Source: Saururus chinensis
Lineage: Eukaryota > Streptophyta > Magnoliopsida > Piperales > Saururaceae
Reading direction: 5' to 3'
NCBI GenBank assembly: GCA_035235625.1
Contig: CP141140.1
Span: 16,636,685 to 16,700,684, forward strand
DNA length: 64,000 bases
The position numbers were made by a program, and so were the translations under genes. This document shows, one piece after another, positions 1 to 9,312 of the stretch. Each line of letters starts with the position of its first letter. The first letter of the stretch is position 1. A model generated the notes under the pieces. It saw only the letters and a list, made by a program, of their open reading frames with translations. It did not search any database and was not told the origin of the DNA.

Positions 1-890
1 CGCGCAGATTCCTTATTTCACCCAATTTTGAGTCTTTTTCATATACAACTATTTCTTATGGATCTTATGCCTATATAAAGACATAATTGGCTCGAAATTG
101 AGGGTTAACAAGTAGATTTTCTGAAGAGAAGAAGATGGAGAAGAAGCCAAAACTTTCAATGGAGATTCAAGTGCTTTCTTCTACTATGGAAGACTAGACT
201 TTTCTTTTACTTAGAAGTTGATGAAGCTATAGATAAGTTTCAGTTTCTTTTCTTTTTAATTTAGATCTTAGTTGTGAATTATGACAATTGTATGATAAGG
301 ATTTCCTTTTAATGGAAGAGCTTTTAATGTTTATTCAATTCTATGTTGATTTATTGTCTTGTAGATGATACATTGATGTGGTTTTGATATTTGCATCAAT
401 TCTAATTTCTGTGATTTAGATGAGATGGTCATACAATAGTTTTAATGTTCAGATAATTAAGGACTTGGGAGAGTTATACTAAGATTAGACGGGTCATGCC
501 TATAGCTATTTAGTGTAGATGATTCATGCTATTGTCGAAGATAGTTCATGCCATGGAAATTAATTAATGATTCTTTCTAAAGTAATTCTAGCTTGTAGCT
601 GAGAATACTTGTTCATATTCACACTAGATTTAGATTAAAAGTTAAAGAATTGTTACGGTTCTATAGTAGATTCGATTTCCTAAGTAAATTCCATCATATT
701 AATCTCTACCTTTTAATTTAGTTGATTCCTTTCCTTTACTTAATTTAAGTTTAAGTTGTTTTAGTTTTCAATCAGTAAATTCCTATTTAGATTTAGTTAT
801 AATTCATCCGTTCCTGAGGTTCGACAACCCTTAAATACTCATCCTAGTACAATTACCTTGTACACTTGCAAAGGGTTTAATTATAAACGA
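1..890 (+). repeat. Athila/Tat-like LTR relic (partial)
   Basis: This AT-rich stretch ends in a segment (about 810-885) resembling the 3' end of plant Athila/Tat-type Ty3/gypsy LTRs: 'gaggttcgacaacc', then 'actcat', 'agtacaatta' and 'gtacacttgc'. A good TATA box (tatataaag, 72-80) lies upstream, as expected of a U3 promoter. No protein-coding region is visible. The element is cut by the window start, so length, partner LTR and target duplication cannot be judged. The call rests on recognising the terminal wording, not on an alignment. Confidence 0.5.
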
Positions 891-1482
891 TCAATCTCCC
901 AAAGAAAGTAGAAAAAATATATTTTTTTTACTTCATCCCCTATATTTTACCTCTCATTTTGCTCGTACTTACCCACTATATTAAACCTCATCTCCTTCTT
1001 ATCCGGTGATTAAAACTCCAGCGATAACAACTTCAATGCGTACAGGCCGAATTGGTGATCTGGTCGACACGTAGGCTAGACTGGTCTGCATGTAGGCTGG
1101 TTGATGCGCAAGCCGAAATCTTGGCCTACACTGGCTAGATCTAACCATGCGCATACCAATCCAACCTATATATTGGCCAGATCTGACTAATGTACAAACC
1201 GGGCGTGACTAATATGCATGGTCAGTCCGGTGTGCAGGTGCAGGCCAGATCTGGCTTGTACACCTGGCGTCCAAATTTTTGAAAAAGAAAAGGGAAAAAA
1301 TGAATAGAAGTTTGATAATTTTTTTTTTAAATATAAAAAATACGTCATAAATTTTAATAAATAAGGTTGAAGTAAATAAAATATAAGAGGTTGAGGTAAA
1401 TAATACATAGGGGATAGAGGAGAAAATGTGGTGTCTGATAGCCACGTTCTAATCAGAATATTATGACATAACATGGTCAAAC
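891..1482. other. Non-coding, GC-biased degenerate repeats, 3' flank of CXE copy 1
   Basis: Between about 1040 and 1265 short words such as 'ggccagatctg', 'gcgcaagcc' and 'gtaggctgg' recur in both orientations, giving a degenerate minisatellite look. The remainder up to 1482 is AT-rich and probably includes the 3' UTR of the minus-strand carboxylesterase that follows. No gene is seen. Confidence 0.4.
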
Positions 1483-2521
1483 TCATAAGATGCCGGCGGT
1501 CTCGCTGTTGATGAAGGCGGAGAGGCGGTGGAGGAGGGCGCGGGCTTTGTCGGAGTCGGGCTTGGAAAGGTGGAAGACGTGGCCCTCACCCTCCGTCTCC
1601 ACCATCTCCACCGCCCCTCCCCATCCGCTCGAGGCCAGCCCCCGGTAGTAGGCCCATCCCCACTCGCTCAGGAAGTCCTTCTCCGCCACGCACACCAGCA
1701 CGCGACCGCACCCCACCCGCGCTATCTCCCCCGTCTCCGCTAGGGGGTTGAGCCGCGAGTCGTCTATCCCGCTCGTCTCTGGGCACACGAATCGCCACAA
1801 CTTCTCCACCACTGCGGACATCCCCCGGCTCCTGGGCCCCACATCCGTGGTCCCCCAGAAGAAGGGGTGGATCAGGATGGCCCCGAAGGCCTGCGCCAGA
1901 CCGGCTGATCCCTCGGTCGTACCGCTGGCACCGTATCGGATGAGTATCTGATGGACAATGTTGGCACCGGAGCTGTCACCGCCGAGGATGACCTTGCCGA
2001 AGTCGCCGTGATCGGCAAGCCAGGGCTCCACCGAGGAATCTCCATCAGCCCGTTTGGAAGCGGTGGAGCCACTGGAGGAGTGGGAGAGGACCCACTGGAG
2101 GGCGGCCCAAGAGTCGTCGTAGGCGGCTGGGAGGGGGGCCTCGGGAGCGCGGCGGAAGTCGACGGACACAGCAAGGATGCCGGCCTCGGCGCAGAGGTCA
2201 TTGAGAAAGTTGGTGTATGTGGGAGAGGAGGCGGACTCGATGATGAACCCACCGCCATGGTAATAGACGAGCACGGGAAGCTTCTTATTCCCATGATGGG
2301 AGGAGGTGGGGAGGTGGAGGCGGGCGGAGAGGCCGGGGAGGAAGGAGACGTCCTTGGAGGAGACTCCGGTCTTGGGGTCTTCGCCGGGGGGTACGGTGGC
2401 GGTGCCCATGAGGCGCTCGAAGCGGCCTGACTTGTCAGACGCGGGCGTAGGGAGGGTAGTTGCTGACGACCTCGTCGTCTTCTGGGCCGGCAGCTGCCGC
2501 CGTTGCCGCTGTGGCCTCCAT
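1483..2521 (-). pseudogene. Carboxylesterase (CXE) copy 1, frameshifted near the N-terminus
   Basis: Plant class-I carboxylesterase of the alpha/beta-hydrolase fold-3 family, resembling Arabidopsis CXE12; such soluble enzymes hydrolyse small ester substrates, but the substrate here is unknown. The longest open frame (1483-2409, 308 aa) holds the oxyanion motif HGGGF at residue 51, nucleophile Ser146 in GDSSG, Asp245 in VAEKD and His277 in GEGHVFHL. Translation from the conserved ATG (2519-2521) gives an N-terminus like copy 2 until an extra C at plus position 2436 creates TGA. Relative to copy 2 this is one inserted base. The gene is therefore broken, uses the internal Met at 2409 (losing about 37 residues, including the conserved K-S-G-R segment), or reflects a sequencing error. 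Otherwise the catalytic set is complete, so decay looks recent. Confidence 0.8.
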
Positions 2522-3892
2522 CTGTACCCTTGAGCGAGCGACTACGTGATGGTTGTGCGTTTGTGGGCTATAAAGGAGGGGAAAGGAGAGAGAGACAGGA
2601 AGGGGTGGGATGATTGGCTATGTGGGCTTTACAGAGTGTCGGCGCTTCTGATTTGAAAGCTAGTGAAAAAGCGTTTTCGGCTCCAACAATCACGACACTA
2701 ATGTGTAAGGGCTGAAATGCATGCGATGTGTAAGGATATGAGATTTTAGGTGGGCTATGACGTCCGAATGAACTTGTGTATTAGTTGTTCTGAAAAGTGT
2801 TTTTAATGCTTTATTTTAATAATAAAAAAATAATTCGGGTGGGGCGACGGGCAATAGCTAAGCGACATATTTCGGTGGAGATGCTATTTATGTCCTGAGT
2901 TGGGAATTTCAAACGCGGAAAGTCGATGGAGCGGACGCTGCCACTAGCAAGTCGTTGAACCTGCACAGAGAGTATGAGGCGAGCCTTAACTTTAGACGCC
3001 GAAAAGAGAGCATCTTGATAAAAAATAAAAAAATTTAAAAATAAAACTATTAATATAAGACAGATGAAATATATAAGATCTCTTTATTTATGAGATTGAT
3101 GGAACATATATTAGCATCAAATATCAAGGGCTCTTATATGTTCTATAAATTCCTTAGATTAAGCTTACTGGCAGAGAGGAACATAAAAAAAAATTCCTAA
3201 CTGCGAAGTTCCTCCAATTTATTAGGCTGCATGCGACGTTTCTCATCCATAAAATGCTTATGGAACGTTGAATATTGTATACTTCATATCATAGCCATTG
3301 TTTAAAAACTATAAACTCTTAAATTAAGGGTTTTAAAATAATGAAGTGACTTTATCACGTGTAAAACTCAATGTCACTGTAACATGCTACTTATGCCTAC
3401 CATGTTGTGATCTGTCCACCCTTTTTCGAAGTAAGATTTGTGGCTAATTTTAAAACTAAGATTTATTATTAATTTTTTAAAATAATAAAATTCTTATTAA
3501 AATGTATCTATCTCTATTATACGCCCTCTATGTAATATTAATAGCTATATTGTTGAATGGTGAAACCCATAGAAAATAATCTTATGTTACATTTTTTTAA
3601 AGTATCCAACTTGTTAAATTTAAACTATACTCTCATTTGTTGCAGTGTTGCTTTCACTATTACTTTTTAGAAAATGTGTTTTGGCAATGCTATAGAAAGT
3701 TATTTACCTAAACTGCGTGAAGTTATTTTTTTATCTACCCAAATACTTGGGAATTTACCCAATTCCTAACACATGTGATTGATAGGTGCAAATAAAGTGG
3801 CGTCTGTAGTAACATCAGCCAACCAACCTTGCCTTCGGGAACGGGCATGAATATATAGCTTCGTGTGATCATATATCTTAGCTGTAACTTGA
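2522..3892. other. Non-coding upstream region of CXE copy 1
   Basis: The first 90 bases upstream of the start resemble the upstream region of CXE copy 2, including a CTTTATAGC-type TATA-like word (minus strand, about 2561-2569) and a purine-rich leader. Beyond that the sequence is AT-rich with no convincing gene or complete mobile element. Confidence 0.4.
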
Positions 3893-3958
3893 TGCTACCA
3901 TTATTGTCGTTGGGAAGAAAGAAAATCATCCATCCACATATCAAAACAACTGCAAGTG
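3893..3958 (-). repeat. 66-bp exact direct repeat, copy 1
   Basis: Identical over 66 bases to 4584-4649. On the minus strand both copies read a hydrophobic peptide containing LICGWMIFFLPNDNNGS. The flanks differ at once on both sides. It may be a duplicated exon fragment of an unrecognised membrane protein. Confidence 0.75.
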
Positions 3959-4583
3959 ACAAAAATTTGATGGCAGGGCCTTATATTTTTGGCGTTACCG
4001 CTTTGATTTTTTTAGCTCAGCAATGGACATCTGAAAATGCTATTAATTCCAGCCACTTTTTTAAGAAGAAACGAATAAAAAACTAACGCTTGGAGTAAGT
4101 TTTTTATCCGCATTCAATGATAATAAAAAAATATGTGGTTGATGCGGAGCGTGAATATGCACGTATTCTACTGTCTCAATATAGATTTTTGGGCAGCGGA
4201 AAGGATTGGCATTCCAACGTGACTCCGTGGGCAGGGGCAGCTGGACGAGACCTATTACGTTTGATGAGACATTGTTCACGGCCCCGATACACTGGGCCAT
4301 CGCTCCTGGCCATTGCGCTTCACTGCATGTTTTTCATATTTTAAATGGAAGAAACAACTCGAACCAGTGTGTTTCACACATTTATAGTCTAAAATGCATA
4401 GCCAATGCGCGAGTGGCTTTCGAAGAAGAACGCATAAGCAAATCTGGAACGGAAACCAAAAGCTGATTAAAAATTGAAGACGACATGAATTGATTACCTA
4501 CAGCTGGAATTTTTCTTCAATTCGATCTATACTTCTATTCAGCTGTCGGATATTTTCTCCCTGCTTGTTCCTTCTACCCGAAT
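3959..4583. other. Non-coding; old dispersed repeat at about 4294-4420
   Basis: A segment (about 4294-4420, containing 'ccattgcgcttcactgcat' and 'acacatttatagtctaaaa') is related to sequence at 22729-22782 plus 23232-23316, where it is split by two foldback MITEs. No coding potential is recognised. Confidence 0.5.
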
Positions 4584-4649
4584 TGCTACCATTATTGTCG
4601 TTGGGAAGAAAGAAAATCATCCATCCACATATCAAAACAACTGCAAGTG
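4584..4649 (-). repeat. 66-bp exact direct repeat, copy 2
   Basis: Second copy of the 3893-3958 repeat. Here the minus-strand frame is longer (4498-4692): the hydrophobic stretch is followed by a polar tail (RQLNRSIDRIEEKFQL), like a short single-pass membrane protein C-terminus. A TTGCAG acceptor-like word sits at the upstream edge of the repeat on the minus strand. The family is not recognised. Confidence 0.7.
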
Positions 4650-6513
4650 CCAAAGAGGGGCAAATAATTTTACTTTTTATAATTTTTCCCAAAAATTATA
4701 AAAATAATTTACTATAATAAATAATGCTTTAAAATTATCGATAAAGAGTTGTCTTATTTTAGAAGCATTGTATAATAACTTGCTTGTCAAGTAGACTAAT
4801 AGGCATAAAGCTAAATAATATTTCATTCTAAATAAAATCACTAATTTAAGCAGTATAAAAGTTAGATTAGTGACATGAACTCTACCATTTTTTACAATGC
4901 ATAATAAATTAAAATAGGTTTTCTAGTAATGAGAGAAAAATTAAGTTGTAAATTCATAAATAAATAACCTGCAATACTTCAAGGACATGAGAAGTTCATT
5001 ATCAAGAAACCTAGCGATTTTGAATACAAAACCTACTAAATTAATAAATTATATATATTACATACTTTAGCCTTAAGAAAAATAATCAATTAATATAGAT
5101 AATATGGCAAGGGATACAACAAGAATGAAGGATGAAGAGATGGAGTAGACAAAAATTGCAAAGGATAAATCTTGTCTTTAGGATTTCCCAAATAAAAGAT
5201 TGAAGACGACCAGCGAGCCACTTCACTTTAGGCCTTCGATGTTTGTGAGAACGAATTGTGATGAGAGTAGGATATAAGTTTAGTGTTAGCAAGAACAAAT
5301 TATGACCAGAGTAAGATATAAGGATTTGTAGGTTTGGACTTCTTTGTAATTGTTTATATGATATCATCTTTTAAAGGGAGAATTTATATGTGATCATCTT
5401 TTAAGGCGATAATTCATTTTTATTGCTTACTTATCCTTTTACATAGAGTGACCTACCTACTTAACCCTTTACTGGTATGGTTATTTTTTTATTACTTTCC
5501 TAGTACATTGTTGACCTAGTTCATTAATGACTAAAATAATTATATTAGAATTGGTATATTATAATAAATTCTTGCTACCAAATTCTTTCATGTATTACCT
5601 AAGAGAAGGGGTAATATTACAACTACACCTATATATTAATACAAGGTTTTCATAGGTTGAGGGGAAATTGACCCTCCTTGCCACCCCTGGCTTTGCCCCT
5701 GAGTTTGGAAGCAAGTCTCATTTGATCAAGCTCTTCAAGGGGGTTTTTAAGGGTGTTATATATATATATATATATATCAAGAAGTGTGCTATATACATAG
5801 TGTTTAAATTTTTTTTGAAAAAATATAGTCATGTGGAATCTCATTATTGGGCTAATCGAGTTCTTTCTAATAATACCAAAAATGTGCAAATTTGAATTAG
5901 GGAGTACAATATATAATATAATAAAATTAAAATCAATATAACTTAAAAAATAGGGATTAATATTCTAATATTTTTGGCCTTCTGAAGTTTAAAATGGGTC
6001 AAATATGAGTTAATTATATAAAAATATGGGTCAAATAGTCAAAATTCGAAAGTTCTATAGTGCACCAATTTACTTTAAATAATAATAATAGTAATAATAA
6101 AAATAAAATGTAAGTTGGAGTTCTAAACAAGCAAATAAGTAGACCTAAATATATGATCATCTTTCTGTGTGTATGCTTTTTAATTATCTAATGACTACTA
6201 ACCTTGGAATCGGTGGAAGACATTGCATGAATTATTGAAGCAAACAATATACATTCTCTGGTAGTAATTTTTGTGATTACAAGTGATTTACCATTGACTA
6301 GCTTTAAATTTTTTTTAATGACAAAGGCCCAAACGGGCAACATTAGACAACACAATCACCCAGAAGGCATGTACCCAAAAACCCCTCCACGAAATAGGGC
6401 CTAAAACTCCAACAAAGTACAAGCATACCATATGGTTAGCCAAGTGCCAATTTGATAATTGGGCACTAGGACCACTCGATAGTGGCCCAAGCACTGGGGA
6501 AGAATACCAAGAG
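4650..6513. other. Intergenic, AT-rich, no gene seen
   Basis: AT-rich spacer with a short (TA)n tract at about 5757-5777. The ORFs here are short and of low complexity. Nothing else can be supported. Confidence 0.5.
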
Positions 6514-6735
6514 GGAAGCATTTTCATGCTCCCTCTTCAATGTGAGCTAAACGTAAAAAATGCTTGGGAAGCATTGGATATCAAGATCGACGGCGCACAT
6601 ACTAGTGCACGTTAGCGTAAGTATTACCTACGCTAACGTGCGCTAGCATGTGCGCTATCGATCTTGATATCCTACGCTTCCCAAGCGTTCCTTACGCCCG
6701 GCTCATTGTCAGAGCAGAGCATGAAAAATGCTTCC
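6514..6735. mobile_element. Foldback MITE (Mutator-like) with 9-bp TSD
   Basis: A 222-bp element that is almost one long inverted repeat. It starts ggaagcattttcatgctc and ends with the complement gagcatgaaaaatgcttcc; inner arms share ggatatcaagatcga and cgcacgttagcgta. It is flanked by a perfect 9-bp direct repeat, taccaagag (6505-6513 and 6736-6744), the target duplication length of Mutator-like transposons. It encodes nothing and must have been moved in trans. Related copies lie at 7029, 22817 and 52722. Confidence 0.88.
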
Positions 6736-7028
6736 TACCAAGAGAGGGCCCAATCAACATCACATACTCAATCTTTGAACAAATCATTGTCACCTTGTGT
6801 TTTAAGTAATTGTCAATATGTAAGGGCCATTAATTAATATGTACGAGACAAAAAAAATTCTTTTAAATGGAGCTAGGAACGAAGAGTAAGTTTAATCCTG
6901 GAAGTTAGACCTTACGTACCAAGTGGGATCAACGTGGAGTATTCTAGGATGATATAATAATCACTCAACAAATTTACCCAATAAAACCCCCTATTAGATT
7001 TTGGTTGGATAGAACATGGGAGGTTTTG

Positions 7029-7256
7029 GGAAGAGTTTTTAATGTTCCCTACTCAGTATGAGCCTAATGTAATAATTACTTAGGAATTGTTTATTTTTCA
7101 CATTGATGGCTCATACACTAGTGCACATTATTATATTACCGTCAATGATACTCACACTAATGTTCGTTAACGAATGAATCATTAATTTTATGGATGAATG
7201 GCCTGGCATTCCTTAAGCTCGGTTCATTAGTAAGTAAGAGCATTAAAAACTCTTCC
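7029..7256. mobile_element. Foldback MITE, second family member
   Basis: Starts ggaagagtttttaatgttc and ends with the complement gcattaaaaactcttcc, with arms converging on a diverged centre. It is clearly related to the element at 6514-6735 by its termini and by the subterminal 'atgagcc'. The flanking 9-mers (gaggttttg and tagatgttg) match at 6 of 9 positions, consistent with an aged target duplication. Confidence 0.75.
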
Positions 7257-8149
7257 TAGATGTTGTTAAGCTTATTGAATGTATATCACTATCCCTTTTA
7301 AGGGGCAGGTATCAATTATTAAAAGATATATTGATGGTGGAGGTATTTTGTGGCCTCAGTTGAGTCCAACTAATTGTGGCCCAAGGCCATTTGCCCCATT
7401 AGAAGGCGGGCCAGCACCGTGGTTGTTTATTCCAAAGGCAAGGTAAAGGGTGGATGCAGACTTTAGCCTCTGTTAATGCTAATGCACAGATGAGTAAATG
7501 ATACTCTCATTGTTGTATATTAATGGCTACATCTAAGAGAAGAAAAAATTAGTTTATAATATTTTTTAAGTACATAATTATTAAAATTTAATACAATAAA
7601 ATTATTAATATGAAACAAATTATTTTAAAATGGAGCTATTAATTTAAAGCTGAGAGTGTATCATAAATTCCTATATTTAAAGGTCGCATTCACTCCCTCT
7701 AATGCTACTATAACACCCAGCCGTACTAAATTTTTTTGGCACTCAGGGGTGGACGGAGCATACTCGTTTTATGGAGGGAGGCCAAGTCCTCTCCCCCATC
7801 CCCAATGTACTCTCCCTAACATGTTAATCGCCCTTATGTATGATGTGTAGGCACTACGTAACAGTGTAATAAAATAAAATTTTCTTTATGTTCTATATTA
7901 ATAAATTTATCTTATTTTTAAAATTAGTTTGAATTTGAAAAGAAGAGAGTATAAAACAAAAAAAAACTTTACACATGGCCAATTTCTTTCCTCAAACAGA
8001 AGAAACCATAAGCATACATTAACGCAACAGTAAGCGCAAATAATTAATTTTGAACCTCATTAAGAATACCCAAGCCCAGCTTGTGTCTATGGGCCATGTC
8101 TGTGCTGGGCCAAATGCTGAGGCCTGCGATGAGTAGCGGCCCACACAAC
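7257..8149. other. Intergenic, includes a Stowaway-like MITE and CXE copy 2 3' flank
   Basis: Apart from the MITE at 7502-7660 this stretch is AT-rich and non-coding. The last 100-150 bases before 8150 probably belong to the 3' UTR of the downstream minus-strand carboxylesterase. Confidence 0.4.
7502..7660. mobile_element. Stowaway-like MITE
   Basis: Inverted termini: left tactctcattgttgtatatt and right arm, read on the minus strand, tacactctcagctttaaatt, both followed by 'aatgg/aatagct'. TA at both edges fits a Tc1/Mariner-type target duplication. It is about 159 bp and non-coding. Confidence 0.55.
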
Positions 8150-9178
8150 TCACTCGACGGAGGCGGTCTCGCGGCTGATGAAGGCGGAGAGGAGGTGGAG
8201 GAAAGCGCGGGCTTCGTCGGAGTCGGGCTTGAAGAGGTGGAAGACGTGTTCCTCCCCCTCCGTCTCCACCACCTCCACCGTCCCTCCCCACCCGCTCGAG
8301 GCCAGCCCCCGGTAGTAGGCCCACCCCCACTCGTTCAGGAAGTCCTTCTCCGCCACGCACACCAGCACGCGACCGCAACCCACCCGCGCTATCTCCCCCG
8401 TCTCCGCAAGCGGGTTCAGCCGCGAGTCGTCTATCCCGCTCGTCTCCGGGCACACGAATCTCCACAATTTATCCACCCCGGCCCGCGTCCCCCGGCTCCT
8501 GGGCCCCACATACGTGGTCCCCCAGAAGAAGGGGTGGATCAGAATGGCCCCGAACAGCTGCGTCGGCCCGGCTGATCCCTCGGTGGTAGCGTTAGCGCCG
8601 TATCGGAGGAGCATCTGATGGACAATGTTGGCACCGGCGCTGTCACCGCCGAGGATGACCTTCCCGAAGTCGCCGTGATCTACTAGCCAGGAGTCTCCAT
8701 CAGCCCGGTTCGAAGCGGCGGCGCAGCCGACGGGGGAGTGGGAGAGGACCCACTGGAGGGCCGCCCAAGTGTCGTCGTAGGCGGCGGGGAGGGGGGCCTC
8801 GGGGGCGCGGCGGTAGTCGACGGACACGGCAAGGATGCCGGCCTGGGAGCAGAGGGTATTGTGGAAGTTGGTGTAAAGGGGGGAGGTGGCGGACTCGATG
8901 ATGAACGCACCGCCGTGGTAATAGACGAGCACGGGCAGCTTCTTCTTCCCATGATGAGCGGAGGTGGGGAGGTAGAGGCGGGCGGAGAGGCCAGGGAGAT
9001 AGGAGACGTCCTTGGAGGAGACGCCGGTCTTGGGGTCGTCGCCGGGGGGCACGGTGGCGGTGCCCATCAGACGCTCAACGCGGCCGGACTTGTAGACGCA
9101 GACGAAGGGAGGTTGGTGGTGGAGGACCTCGTCGTCTTCTGGGCCAGCTGCTGCTGCTGTCGCCGCCTCCATCTCCAT
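8150..9178 (-). CDS. Carboxylesterase (CXE) copy 2, intact
   Basis: Single-exon 342-residue alpha/beta-hydrolase fold-3 esterase, full length for the plant CXE family and closest in style to Arabidopsis CXE12. The catalytic triad is Ser180 in GDSAG, Asp279 in VAEKD and His311 in GEEHVFHL. The oxyanion motif, normally HGGG, reads HGGA at residues 88-91. The conserved CVYKSGRVERLMG near residue 27-39 and PLLNP-like LNPLAE near 254 are present. No signal peptide is seen, so it is probably cytosolic. The start is the first in-frame ATG, 6 bases before a second Met codon. It is very similar to copy 1 at 1483-2521, so the pair arose by duplication about 6.6 kb apart. Unlike copy 1 the frame is open. 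A transposon terminus starts only 135 bp upstream. Confidence 0.93.
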   Translation of the reverse strand: MEMEAATAAAAGPEDDEVLHHQPPFVCVYKSGRVERLMGTATVPPGDDPKTGVSSKDVSYLPGLSARLYLPTSAHHGKKKLPVLVYYHGGAFIIESATSPLYTNFHNTLCSQAGILAVSVDYRRAPEAPLPAAYDDTWAALQWVLSHSPVGCAAASNRADGDSWLVDHGDFGKVILGGDSAGANIVHQMLLRYGANATTEGSAGPTQLFGAILIHPFFWGTTYVGPRSRGTRAGVDKLWRFVCPETSGIDDSRLNPLAETGEIARVGCGRVLVCVAEKDFLNEWGWAYYRGLASSGWGGTVEVVETEGEEHVFHLFKPDSDEARAFLHLLSAFISRETASVE

Positions 9179-9312
9179 CCTGCAACCTGATTAGAGGAGC
9201 GAAATACGTGGTGGTAATTGTGGCCTTAAATGAGGGGAAGGAAGAAGAGAGGGGTTGGGGTTTATTAACTTAGAACCCCCAAAAAAACAAAAAATAAAAT
9301 AAATTTTTTGTA
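9179..9312 (-). promoter_or_regulatory. CXE copy 2 leader and proximal promoter remnant
   Basis: The first 80-90 bases upstream of the ATG align with those of copy 1 (purine-rich, with CATTTAAGG in place of CTTTATAGC as the TATA-like word). Similarity stops near 9265, and repeated transposon terminal sequence begins near 9313. The native distal promoter therefore appears to have been replaced by inserted DNA. Confidence 0.4.

Noticed and set aside
1528..2430. Plus-strand open frames over CXE copy 1 and likewise 8081-9190 over copy 2
   Set aside because: They are antisense shadows of GC-rich coding sequence; the minus frame has the complete esterase motifs.
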